A DNA stretch of 64,000 bases from Hemileia vastatrix (lineage: Eukaryota > Basidiomycota > Pucciniomycetes > Pucciniales > Zaghouaniaceae). Positions 9,941 through 20,483 of the stretch are shown piece by piece. Location: assembly GCA_030280995.1 (NCBI GenBank), contig JASXTE010000014.1:27863150-27927149 (forward strand), given 5' to 3'. Within the stretch, counting starts at the first letter, position 1, and each line of letters begins with the position of its first letter. The position numbers were made by a program, and so were the translations under genes. Under the pieces are notes generated by a model. It was not told the DNA's origin, made no database searches, and worked only from the letters and a program-made list of their open reading frames with translations.

Positions 9941-11480
9941 ATGGCTGGATCTCCTGATGTTAACCCTTCTACTCTCCCTTGCTTCACTGCTCTTAAGGAC
10001 TATGCCTGCAAACAGTGCATCCACATGTGCAGACCTTGAACATTCACTCTTCCAAATCCTGAATCCAAATTCTACAACAGGGCTTGTGATTCTTGCTATT
10101 CCAAAAAGAAAAGACGTGACAGAGACGCCAACTACCCTATTCCTCCTCCTTCACCTTCCCACAAATACATCCACTAGATCCCCTACTAGATCCCCAGAGC
10201 TTGGTCCTTCCTCTTCCTCTTTATCTTCTGCTCCTTCCAGAAGATCCAGAAGCTCAGCTTCCCACACTCTTTTCAAAAGACCAGCCTTAGATTCCCAAGA
10301 AACTGCTTTTATCTCCGCCAAATTAGCTCCAAAAGCTTCAAAATCAACTCCCAGACTTCTAGACCACGTCCAGGCGGCCCGCCCGCCTCACCAAACAGTG
10401 AAAATCAGGGCCAAAACCTCCAAAAACGGCCATAAAACAGCAAAATTCATTCAGACAACAACAACAACTCAACCCAACTACCTCCTACTGCTCCCAGAGC
10501 AATGCAATCCACCCTTTTAAAGTCCAAAAGCACCTAAATTTTCCAGATTTCTAAGAGACCTGCCAGAGAGCCCCAAGAGTAACCAGAACACCACACACTG
10601 CTCCACAACAAAAACTTTGTCCCCAACTAAGACAAAGAAACTACACCTCTCCTCTGTCAGCCAACTACTCTTCAGACAGTTCCATCTCTTCAAAATCTCC
10701 ATCCAGAAGAGATCAATCTGCTTCCAAATCCCCCTCTCCTGCTCCATCCTTTAACGACCCTGGTACTCCATGACCAGCACCTCCTCCAGCTGAATCCAAC
10801 AGAAATAACAACCACAACAACAACAACAATCTCACTGCTCCAACTAGGCCCCAGGAACATCAGCATCCCAGTTCAACTTCTCAGGATCCTTCAGAGGAAG
10901 ACCATGAGAATCCATATCTTTCCCTAGTTGATCCACTCACTATGACCATTACAAAATTGTCAGAGATCCAAATCCCAGCTGCTTACAGATTTGATGAGCT
11001 TCCAATCTGTAAGTACCAAATTAATTATTCCATTTCTTGAACAAAAATAATTACTGATCCAATTCTTCTTGTCTAGTTGGCATCCCTCCTCCTGAATCTA
11101 TTATTGGAGTTAGCCAACCTCTTGAAACTTCTTTGACCCTGTATTATGGAGACATGAAGAAACACCTAAGCACCATGTGTTCCAACATGCTAAAAGCCTT
11201 TGCCCTCCATGGACCTTTGAATGACTTTGAAAAATCCCTGAGAAAGTGCCTACTGGACGACCACTGGAAAATGTCTAGGATCATTAAACACACCCTCCAG
11301 CACTCCATTCCTGCCTCTTCTTCTTCCTCCTCTGAGCTTCCCTCTAATCCAATTCCTGATCATTACAATCCCTATCATCTCTCCAGCAGGATGCACTTCA
11401 AAGAACACAGTGCTTCCCACAATCCCAACAAAAAACAAAAACGTCATCACAATCCAGACCAACCTCCAGAAGCTTCATAA
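9941..11480 (+). pseudogene. Antisense gene 2 of GyA: Cys-cluster protein, broken
   Basis: From ATG 9941 the frame reads a Cys-rich segment (ACKQCIHMCRP, a TGA, then RACDSCYSKKKRR), a Ser/Pro-rich linker, and, after at least one frameshift near 10170, more linker. A well-formed intron at 11009-11076 (GTAAGT...CTGAT...TCTAG) joins YRFDELPI to a C-terminal domain of about 130 residues (TLYYGDMKKHLSTMCSNML and later a basic NPNKKQKRHH tail) that ends at 11480. The intron on this strand shows the gene was truly antisense to gag-pol. GyC carries a related gene at 46186-46989. The TGA lies where a cysteine would fit. Function unknown. Confidence 0.65.
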
Positions 11481-12485
11481 TCCAGACAATAAGCTCCTGC
11501 AAAAAGATTAGAAACATAATAATAATATAAAAAAATTAATAAAAATAATTTCAGAATCTTTTTTTATTTTTGAGTGATATACTAATATAATAAAATTGAA
11601 AATTTACAAATAAAATGAAATAAAATAAAATAAATGAAATAAAATAAAATATAAAAAATAATACAAATGGTATCCCCCAGCCAATTGATGAGCTGATCCC
11701 CTGATACCTTACCCACATCCAAGTGCACCTTGATGTGGATACACAATTAATTCTTTTAAATGGTTAACAGAAAATAAAATTCAAAAAAATTTAGAAATTC
11801 AGAAAATAATAAAAATAATGAAACATAGAAACACATGAAATAAATAATAAATAAAAAAGAAAATAGCATTGCCCGGCCAATCGATGAGCCTTTCCCAACC
11901 AATGCTTGCCCACATCCAGGTGACCCTGATGTGGTAACACTCTATATTTTTTATTTTATAATTTTAAACAACCCCCATAAAAAATTATAAGAAAAAATGA
12001 AAAAAATGAAAAAAATCTGAAACTGCTATCTAGCAAAACCATAACTGCAAAATCAAAGACAGTCCAGCTCCATATATGGTCCCATAAGGGAAAGTCCGAT
12101 CCATAGAAATGATCACGGGGTGGGCTCCCTCCAATAAGTAAAAATGATGGGAGACCACCAGTGATCCACCACCAATCTGAAAGAACCAAAGATAAAGAAG
12201 CCAGTCCCAAACCAGTTTAAAGTCATAGCGGACTTGAAACCTGAATAATAAAGAACAGAACTAGAATTCAACTAGGAAAAACAAAAGACTTGAGACAGTC
12301 ATTCTGGATAACTGTTCTACAGAGCAGCCAGCTCATCAGTTACCCCCACACTTGCCACAATAAAATCTAGAAGCCCCCCCTGGTTTCCTTCTAACCAACA
12401 AATCACAACATCCAACACAAAAAAGCAAAACCAATATAAATGAAGAGTCCGGAACTTGAAAACCAAAGGAATTACCAGTTTAAAG
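11481..12485. other. Non-coding 3' region of GyA conserved in GyB
   Basis: AT-rich, with short segments that match GyB in the same order: a block at 11680-11745 matches 31290-31370, and one at 12111-12170 matches 31020-31090. One hairpin motif lies at 12213-12234 and a related one at about 12474. No gene recognised. Because it is kept in the gag-only partner, it may contain cis-acting sequence for replication or packaging (inference). Confidence 0.6.
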
Positions 12486-13710
12486 TCATAGAGGTTGCAT
12501 CCTGGCACAGAGAGAATCTTCTGTTGAGTGCACGTCATCCCAATCAATTCCAAGATAAGAGACAGCTTCCACGTCCACTGGTAGAACCGCTTTCTGACCA
12601 AAAATTAACTCATAAGGAGAATAGCCAGTTGTCCTCTTCACAGTGACCCTATCAGCAAATAACACCAAGGGTAAATAATGCCTCCACTTTTCACCACTAT
12701 CTCCACACATCTTCACCAAAGCATTCTTGATAACTTGATGGCCTCTTTCAACCATGCCTTCAGCTTCAGGATAATACGGTGTAGCCACTCTAACTTTAGA
12801 ACCAACACTAGCCACAGCTTCTTTAAATTTGACACCAAACTCTGGCCTGCCATCAACAGTCACCAACTTCATCAACCCATACCTATAAATCCACTCCTTC
12901 TTCAAAAACTCTGCCACATTCTTGGCAGTCAAATCGACCAGAGGCACTGCCTCAACCCAACCAGACAAATCATCCCTAGAAACAATCAAGCATTTATACC
13001 TGCCCTCTTTAATATGGACAGCATCCAGACTGACTCTTCCAAAAACAGTTGATTCTCCAGTAGCACGGCCCACCTCTTTAGGTTTCAAGTGACTTTTTCT
13101 TTGACATTCTTCACAAGATTGAACCCAACCCTGCACAGCCAACTTGATACCTGGCCACCAAAATCTGTCTGCTACTCTTCTATAAGTCTCCCCAAAGCCT
13201 CTATGACCAAGGTCTTCATGCAAAGACTTCAAAAACAATTCTTGACCCTTCTTCTGAGTCACCACCACTTGAGGATTTGGATGTATCCTCCTCATCAACC
13301 GTCTTCCTGACACATAAAATCCAGGACTCTTACTCTTGATTGCTAACCAAGTATCATAATCACAACTATCTGGCCTCTCCAAGGTCAACAGATATTCCAC
13401 CAAAATAAAATAAAACCCAGACTGACCCCAGGTCTCATCTTCAAAATCCAACAAAACAACATCCAAGGGTACAATTCTGTCATCAAAATCACCAGTATGA
13501 ACATGAGCCAATTGAGCAGCCCAACCAGGACGCCAATCCTTAAATTTTGGCACGTCCTTCTCTTTCCAATGAACCTTGTGAGAATCCAGTTCACTAACAA
13601 AATCACCCTTTTCCAATTTTGAGCTTTCCCAAACAACAACTCCATCTTCCTCAACAAAAACATTCTGATCACCAGAATCAAGATCAGATCCAGCCAGTTT
13701 AGCCTCTTGG
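12486..13710 (-). CDS. Integrase domain of GyA pol
   Basis: The open frame is 12486-13616 and the same frame can be read back to about 13710 (QEAKLAGSDLDSGD). The zinc-binding HHCC part is HEDLGHRGFGETYRRV...CEECQRKS. The core keeps all three acidic residues: VSLDAVHIKEG, TVDGRPEFG and EAEGMVERGHQ. Downstream is SPYELIFGQKAVLPVDV, a usual end of the core region. The frame differs by one base from RNase H, so a frameshift separates them at or near the hairpin motif at 13695-13716. The C-terminal part after the core is short. Confidence 0.85.
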
Positions 13711-14482
13711 GGGAGGTCAGAAAATGTTCAGCACCCTTTGTGCTGGCCCTAACCACTGGAACATCCTCATCAAACTCTTCAGCCTCAGAATCTTCATCTG
13801 TAGGTGGCCTCCTTGATAATCCATCAGGCATAGTAAAAGTTTTACCTGGTTTCTCTACCAGGTCAAAAGAAAAATATTGAATAAATGCCACCCACCTAGT
13901 CATTGGAGCATTTGGAAGACTAGGTGTTTTGATCATCTGAACCAAAGATTTTGCATCCACCTGCAGCTCAAAATGCTTCCTCCACAAAACCGTCTGTAGC
14001 TTCTTTAAAATTTTAGCTATGCCACACAATTCCACCTTAGGTTGAGAATACCTAGATTCCACCTCATTAAACACCACAGACTCATATCTTACTGGCCTGA
14101 CCCTCCCAGTCTTATCCTCCTGAGACAAAACAGCACCAGCAGCAATATAACTTGAGTCCACCGCCAGATAAATTTTTCCAGCACCAACACCATAATCCAA
14201 CTTGTGAAGAACAATATCTTCACCAACAAACTTTTTCATCTTTTGAAAAGCCTCTTCACACTCTTCAGTCCATTCCTAATCTGCATCTTTTCTGCTCAAC
14301 CTCCTTAAAGGTGAAGCCAACAAAGAAAAATCCTTAATAAAAATCCTGACATATACACATACACCCAAAAATCCCCTGACTTCAGTAGTATTTTTAGGCC
14401 TTGGCCATGACTGGATTTTATTAATCTTCTTCTTTGCCATTATCCTTCCCTCTTTACATACCACATGACCCAGAATTTCCAA
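13385..14482 (-). pseudogene. RT connection and RNase H of GyA pol
   Basis: Two pieces in one frame, 14276-14482 and 13385-14275, are separated by a TAG at about 14277. The first has EILGHVVCKEGRI and RGFLGVCVYVRIFIKDFS, the region after the RT palm. RNase H is shown by YLAVDSSYIAAGAVLSQ, VESRYSQPKVELCGIAK and FELQVDAKSLVQMI, ending with FTMPDGLSRRPPTDEDSEAEE. Past the hairpin motif near 13700 the frame drifts into non-homologous sequence, since the integrase continues in another frame. Confidence 0.82.
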
Positions 14483-14503
14483 AGAAGGAACACAACAACA
14501 GAA

Positions 14504-15916
14504 TTATGACCCTGAAATGGTTAATCCAGTGTCTTCAATCCTAAACAATACTCTCTCTAGAGTTATTACATACTCCCACACAAACCTCCTTATGCCAGGG
14601 TTCTCCGCTAACACCTCATTACCATAATCAGTGGATGGTCCTTTAATTCCACCATCATCAATAAAAATACCAGCATGAGTAGGAACCTCATCCTGCAAAA
14701 TCCAAGCCATCTGTGCTTGATAAACTGCCACTGAATTAGTTTCTTCTTGAGGCAACCTAGTGAGCTGAAATCTTCCCAAAAGAGTCTCAAAAGTTGTGAG
14801 AGGCCTTGAATCCATATAGATTTCCCTCTCATCATAACCACCCATAATATCACCCAAACCATAACACACCCTTCCAGCGAAAGCTTCAACAAAATCCTCT
14901 GCACTTTGTGGCATACCAGTGTCCTTGATAGTGACTCTATTCAAGGCTCTAAGATCATGAACCACCCTAAACTTTTCATTCTGCTTCTTTACACAGAACA
15001 CTGGACTTGAGTAACTGGATGTTGATTGTTCAAATAACCCAGTCCTGACTCGAAAAACTACAGGGATCAAGTAAGGTTCCCCATAAGAGTGCTTCAATAC
15101 ACCCCTTTCCTCCTCAACAAATGCCACAGATTTTTCACTTAGCACAATAACGCGCAACAACAACTTCTTTTCTTCTTCAGACAACCACCCATCAGGACCA
15201 AAATTAACAACTTTCAATCTTTCCACAGTCACCCTAGCCATCTCTACAAATTCTGGAGGATTCTTCACCAAAGGAGTACAGTACGGATCTCTCGACAAAG
15301 GAGGTATCTTCAAAGGGGGATTCAAACCCACAGGCATAGGCTCATTGACAGGCCTAATCTTCTGCTCTACCTTCTTATACTTTGCCGCTCCACCTTCAAC
15401 TTGAGGGATCTTCAGGAAATCTTCACCACCAGACCTGGAACAAAAACCAAGGGTTTCCCCATTGCTCACATGTGTGGCCAAGCTAATGTTTTTAAAAGGT
15501 GTAGAAGAGACCCTAGCGGTGCACAATTGGGAGGACTTACTTTTACACCCCAATCTCACCACTCCAAAACTTTTCCGCAATTCCACATCTTCTTCCTTGC
15601 TTCCAACTTCCAAATCTTCAAATCTTGATTCATCTTCTGAATCACATCTTCTAAAATTGTGCTGTTTATCCTCATGCTGGAGGCCCAAAAATCGATCTTG
15701 GAGTTCTTCTCTCTTCAAAATTTTCTGCAGTTTAACCTCATGCTGGAGGCCCAAAAATAGATCTTGACGATCTTCACAAAAATATTTTGCATCTTTTTTC
15801 TTCATTATCTTCAGATTTTTTTCTTGATTTTCATGAATTATCTTGATATTTTTATCTTCTTTTCTTGAGTTTTCTTCTGACCTACAAAAATAACCAGGGT
15901 TTTCCCCAATGCTCAC
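14504..15916 (-). CDS. Spacer and reverse transcriptase of GyA pol
   Basis: 470 residues open. The first about 130 are a charged spacer with an internal repeat (LGLQHEVKLQ and LGLQHEDKQH), which is the hairpin motif in coding frame. RT begins around VEEERGVLKHSYGEPYL and contains FRVVHDLRALNRVTIKD, a degenerate SRPLTTFETLLGRFQLTRLP box and the catalytic FIDDGGIKGP (near residue 418). The box usually reading LPQGATNSV here has QEET, suggesting damage. The frame ends at a TAA (about 14504), after which the same frame continues into the connection domain. Confidence 0.83.
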   Translation of the reverse strand: MSIGENPGYFCRSEENSRKEDKNIKIIHENQEKNLKIMKKKDAKYFCEDRQDLFLGLQHEVKLQKILKREELQDRFLGLQHEDKQHNFRRCDSEDESRFEDLEVGSKEEDVELRKSFGVVRLGCKSKSSQLCTARVSSTPFKNISLATHVSNGETLGFCSRSGGEDFLKIPQVEGGAAKYKKVEQKIRPVNEPMPVGLNPPLKIPPLSRDPYCTPLVKNPPEFVEMARVTVERLKVVNFGPDGWLSEEEKKLLLRVIVLSEKSVAFVEEERGVLKHSYGEPYLIPVVFRVRTGLFEQSTSSYSSPVFCVKKQNEKFRVVHDLRALNRVTIKDTGMPQSAEDFVEAFAGRVCYGLGDIMGGYDEREIYMDSRPLTTFETLLGRFQLTRLPQEETNSVAVYQAQMAWILQDEVPTHAGIFIDDGGIKGPSTDYGNEVLAENPGIRRFVWEYVITLERVLFRIEDTGLTISGS

Positions 15917-16030
15917 AGGTGTGGCCAGGTAATGTTTTTTAAAGGTGTAGAAGAAACCCTAGCGGTGCACAATTGGGAGGACCTACTTTTAGACCCCAAT
16001 CTCACTGCCCCAAAACTTTTCCACATATCT
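15420..16030 (-). repeat. Direct duplication of about 150 bp inside GyA pol
   Basis: 15425-15585 and 15874-16023 match closely (shared GGTGCACAATTGGGAGGAC). Both encode versions of the same segment (SSQLCTARVSSTP). The copy at 16023 sits in a different reading frame from the RT spacer. It lies between protease and RT and may have caused the frame break there. Confidence 0.75.
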
Positions 16031-16265
16031 TTCAATAAAGATGTATAACCAATCTTCTTCTTTGAACTTGAATTAAAAATAATTAAGAATCTTGAGAGAG
16101 AACAGAGACTTGATAAAAAACTTGATGAATACTTGCAAAGAAGAGAAACATTAAAAAGAGAAAGTTGAAAATCCACTTGGTATATCTCCAAGGGAGCTGA
16201 CCTACTACAACATGGGATTTCCTCATCTTGGGGAGAGGTTGTAGCACTAGGGTGATCAGCCCTTA

Positions 16266-17612
16266 TTACTCTAAAAAAGACAGACTCTCAAAGGAGCCTG
16301 AGCCGCACTCCAAAAAACCAGAGGCAGCACCCACTTCCTTCATTCTCCTGCAGCAGTCCATGCACTGGCACATTGAAGATAAACCAGGCCTGGTCTCCCA
16401 ACCATCCTCTCCAGAGGATGACAACCTCATGTGAAGTCTCCTTTCGTCTTCACCAGTCAACTCCAAACTGATTCCCAAATCAAATTTATAACCAATTCTT
16501 TCCTGAAAATCCATCAAGAATGGCCTACCCAAAACTGCTTTTACATTACCTTTAGCAATGTAAAAATGAATCTTCCCTGAGGCTCCGCCAACATCTAACT
16601 TCAAAAACTCTGAAGTTCCAACCAATTCAATATCATGGCCACAGATCCCTCTCAAATTCCCACCAATACCAGTTTTGATGGGGAGGCCCATATGAGTTGC
16701 CCCAAACAAAGAAATTAGGTTTATCTGAGAACCTGCATCCACCAATGCCCTTGCCTCCCTGCCATTTAGAGTGACATTGACATATCCCAGAGGAGCAGAA
16801 AAATGAGTTTCCAACCCCTCACCAAACTTTTCAGCAGAATCACAAATGTATTCTACCTCACAACAAGAAACTTTTCTCCTGGTCAATAACTTTTTCTGCC
16901 TATCAGCCAACCCTGGACTTATAGCATACAATTCCACATAAGATAGGGAAACCTGACCCTGATTCATCCTTTCCAGGACAGATTCCATAACATTAACTTG
17001 ACCAGACACTACTGGCCTCTCAAAGTGAGCTCCTTGCTTCACCATCTTGGTCCTAGAAGCTTCTTGAGGACCAGCACCACCAACAGATTTACCATTAACA
17101 GGAACCAAACCAGATACCTCACCAGAGCCTCTGACTCCAACAGGCTTTGGCAAAGAAGCCAAAGGGACATACTCCTCAGAGTCAGAATCCACCTCCATTG
17201 GCATTGGATCACCATTCAGATCCAATGCACCAAAACTAGGGGGGCCCATGTCAGCCATACCCTTCTGCATCCTTTACAGCTCCTCTTTGCTGTACCTCTT
17301 CCTAGCTGCACTCAGCTTAGGATCCACCTTTGAAGCATTTGGCTTTGGTTGGGCCTGAGAGCTGCTCTTAGGCCTACCCACCTTCCCTGCTTCCATATCA
17401 TAAACACCAGCCAAACATTCTCCACTTGACTTTCCACCACAGGAATACAACTCCAAACCACCAAAGGAAGTAGAAAAAGAGACCCTATTGACCTCCTTCC
17501 CCTTTCCCTTGACGTCCTCATCTACCTTAACAGAAGACTTCCCCTGATCAGGAATCTCCTCAAACCTTGGCCTCCTTTGATTGAGACCACCCCTTCTCCT
17601 GACCAAATCCAC
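16266..17612 (-). pseudogene. Protease region of GyA
   Basis: Two stretches in one frame (17274-17612 and 16266-17270) are split by a TAA at about 17271-17273. The first is a basic, Ser-rich linker after the gag zinc knuckle. The second opens with MQKGMADMGPPSFG, conserved in GyD, and contains the aspartic protease: active site ALVDAGSQINLI (Asp-Ala-Gly in place of Asp-Ser/Thr-Gly), a flap-like GGNLRGICGHDIEL, and VKAVLGRPFLMDF near the end. It is in a different frame from gag. Confidence 0.78.
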
Positions 17613-18634
17613 AGGAGCCTCTTCACAAAAGAACCGTCAGGGAACTTAAAAACCCTGACATCAAACTCCACTTTTCCTTCAGACACATCTCTGTTCAGTG
17701 CCCAACAATCATTGGACCTGTGCCCCCTCCTACTGAAATAAGAGCAAACCCAAGGATTACTCCTACCAGCCCTCCTTTCAAAATCTCTAGGCTGAGAAGG
17801 TGCCTTATTAACCTTCTTGGCCTCTTGAACAAAAATGTGCAGCTGCTTTGTAAGATGAGCCAGATGCTCCACCATTGGGTCCCTCTCCTGTTTGGGAACC
17901 TGCACCAAATTCTTCTCCTCCTTCTTCTCCCTAACTTCCTCTTCAGCCAAAGCCTCACTGACTTTGCTGACATACTTGGCACACCCCTCCTGAAAGGTGT
18001 CCACAGCCAATAACTCCAAATGGGCCTCAACAGCCTCCTTCACCTTATCCAAGGCAGGCAACTTCTGATCCCCATTATTAAGAGTCCTCATCAGTTCCTT
18101 TCTTGACAACTCCTTCAACACATCCATCCTGACATCTCTAGCCAGGGCAGACCAAAAAACATTCTTGGCAGCATTTTCATGTGCCAGCTCCTCCACTTCC
18201 ACCAAATATTCCACCACAGGATCAAACTGTAGCAGAAACTTCCTGTAACTATGTAAGTTACCAACACCACCATAAGATTGCCATTCACTCACAACCTTGT
18301 TCAGATCCACCATAGTGAACCTGACCCCCCATCTATCCACCATTTCCCTACACAACAATTTCCAATCCCTCTTCTTGTAGCCAGACATGGCCACAATCTC
18401 ATTCTCCACTGACCTATCACCAATGAAGAAGATAATCTGCTTCACCATGTCCAGGTAGAGAGAACCATCCACTCCAGCAGCAAATTAATTTTTTTCTAGA
18501 AACCACTGGACATCCTCCCCATTAAACTTGGTACCATCCCAAGTTTTTATTCTCACACACTTTCTAACCATCACAGAAGGAGAACCATTCCCCCCACTGA
18601 CAGTCACCACAGGAATAGAGGAACCAGAAGCCAT
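17522..18634 (-). pseudogene. gag of GyA, one early stop
   Basis: From ATG at 18634 the frame reads a Gly/Ser-rich start and RIKTWDGTKFNGEDVQWFL, hits a TAA at 18485-18487 (codon 50), and is then open to 17522. The capsid-like domain has LDMVKQIIFFIGDRSVENEI, WGVRFTMVDLNKVVSEWQ and VFWSALARDVRMDVLKELS. A zinc knuckle near the end reads CSYFSRRGHRSNDC, with the second Cys replaced by Phe; GyD has CSYC there but Asn for His. GyB gag is clearly related. The protease follows in another frame. Confidence 0.85.
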
Positions 18635-18704
18635 TCCTCCTGACCAAAACTCCAAAAAGAGGCAACCAATGAAAAAAGAGATTCCAAAGAACTAGCAAGT
18701 TCCA

Positions 18705-18721
18705 CCCCTTGTTGGGCGCCA
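18705..18721 (-). other. Primer binding site of GyA
   Basis: On the element strand TGGCGCCCAACAAGGGG begins four bases after the 5' LTR end (TGTCTACA, TTTC). TGG pairs with the CCA tail of a tRNA. I cannot say which tRNA. Confidence 0.8.
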
Positions 18722-18725
18722 GAAA

Positions 18726-19818
18726 TGTAGACAATCCTATAGTACTAGCTATAGGCCTTGACCAAGGGAGTTGGAGAAAAACCAGAGAGAAAATCCCCTG
18801 TCCCTTTAGAAAAATAGAGTGAGATTTACTTGCTAAAGTAAGTTGGTTCCTGTTTTGCTAAAGCCCCTTTTAAACACACTTGACTGCTTGATGAGCCAAG
18901 AAAGTATTCCCCAGACAGACTACCAGACCAAAGAACTGAAATGTAGACCAATGTCCACACCAGAGAAAGCAAAGATACTTGATGTAGGCTGCAAATCCAC
19001 ACCAGAGACAGAAATAATACTTGATATAGCTTGCAAGACTATACCAGAGAACCTGTTGCCAAACTTGAGTTAAATGAAGAACTAAAATTGCAACAAACAC
19101 AGCCAATTGTGGCCAAAAGCAGTGAAAACTGAGTGAGGAACAATGATATCACCTCCGGATGGTTGTATGATGATTAAGGTTGCCCCAAACTGTCTTATTC
19201 ACTATGTACACACAGACCACTAACTAAGAGCCCATGCGCACCCACCAATCTGGCGCCTGTACCCGCCAAATTGCTAAAAAAATACTCCTGAAGCGCTCTC
19301 CAACCTCCTAAAACAGAGGCGGGCGGGCCACCCGACGTCGGAGATGCTGCCTGAAGCGGCCTGGCCTCCCTGAAGCCAGAAAACCAACAAAAACCACTAA
19401 TCTACTTAGAAAAATTAGCTACAACTACTAAAACCTTTAAAACACGGAATTTCACTATAACAACATTGGGACATGAAATATAGAGAAAAATTAGCTCTAT
19501 CCAATGGTACTAAGCACTTTACCCCAAGACTTAAGGTTAGCCCGTAAAACACAAAAAACAAAATTAAACAGCAATCTTTTATAAATGAAAAAATGAGGAA
19601 ATGACCCCTTAAAACTCATAATATGAAAAATGTCTACAAGACATAAAATATAGAGAAAAATTAGGGCTATCCAATGATTGTACCCACATACCCGCAGACC
19701 CAATATCCACGGAATAAAACCAGAAAAATACCCAATTCCCTAACAGATGTCAATTAAGACATGCACAAACAGCGCCAAATCACACAACAAAGGCCCCTGC
19801 CAATGTTGGAAGACCACA
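18726..19818 (-). repeat. 5' LTR of GyA
   Basis: 1093 bp, differing from 7321-8410 at only a few positions by eye. Same ends, same GC-rich patch (about 19305-19380) and same internal tandem repeat. Followed on the plus strand by the duplicated GCGT. Confidence 0.93.
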
Positions 19819-19822
19819 GCGT

Positions 19823-20483
19823 CAAAATATTTTTTGCTTCACTTAAAAATACTTAAATCAAACTGTACCATCTGTTTTGAATTATTTTTCTCATAGTTCC
19901 TATGTCGCAGGCTAGTTTAGTTATTCACTATTTTTACTTACTGATTTGGGAATTAATTGTGGGAAAATTGGATTCTTAATTGGGGTTTTTAATTAATTGT
20001 TTCATATTTTTCTCTACATTGTTATGTTTCACTTATTCTTTTATATTCTTGTTTCATCCTATTATAATTCTTTTATTTACAAATATAGTGGCGCTTCAGA
20101 GGACCCATTGCCTATAAAAGGGCCTTGGATAATCCCCTGTAGCCTGATCACTTACTATACACTCAACAAATTTAATATACTTTTACATTACGTTTATATT
20201 CTTTTTATTAGTAATAAAATTCTAATTAAAATTCTATATAACAATTTAAAGGTTGCTTTAAGTCTGATAGTAATGGCAGTGTCTGCCGCGCATAGCCCTT
20301 ACATTAGAATAATATTATTATTTAATAAGAACCTCAATTTGTGTCATCTCTCAAGTTACTCGTCATTGCTTTCCTTTAAATAAACTAAATAAACTTTTAT
20401 ATTTTATTTCATTTATTTTTCTCCTTGTCTTCCTCCATTTTTTCCCCTTTCCTTACCTTCTTCTAGACGATTGACCAACACAC
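19823..20483 (+). repeat. 3' LTR of Gy1, right part, with TATA box
   Basis: Continues the LTR interrupted at 7320. A core-promoter-like CCTATAAAAGGGCC lies at 20111-20124. The right end is uncertain; I place it near ACCAACACA at about 20483, where the palindrome cluster begins. Without the 5' LTR this cannot be confirmed. Confidence 0.5.

Larger units (their letters stand above)
7321..19818 (-). mobile_element. Ty3-type LTR retrotransposon GyA, full length 12.5 kb
   Basis: Two near-identical LTRs (7321-8410 and 18726-19818; plus-strand ends TGTAGACAAT and GACCACA) enclose gag, protease, RT, RNase H and integrase, all on the minus strand. GCGT flanks both ends (7317-7320 and 19819-19822). A 17-bp PBS follows the 5' LTR and a purine tract precedes the 3' LTR. 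The high LTR identity by eye suggests recent insertion, although gag and pol contain stops. Between integrase and the 3' LTR are about 4 kb that include two genes on the opposite strand and a repeat array, which is unusual for the family. Confidence 0.93.
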
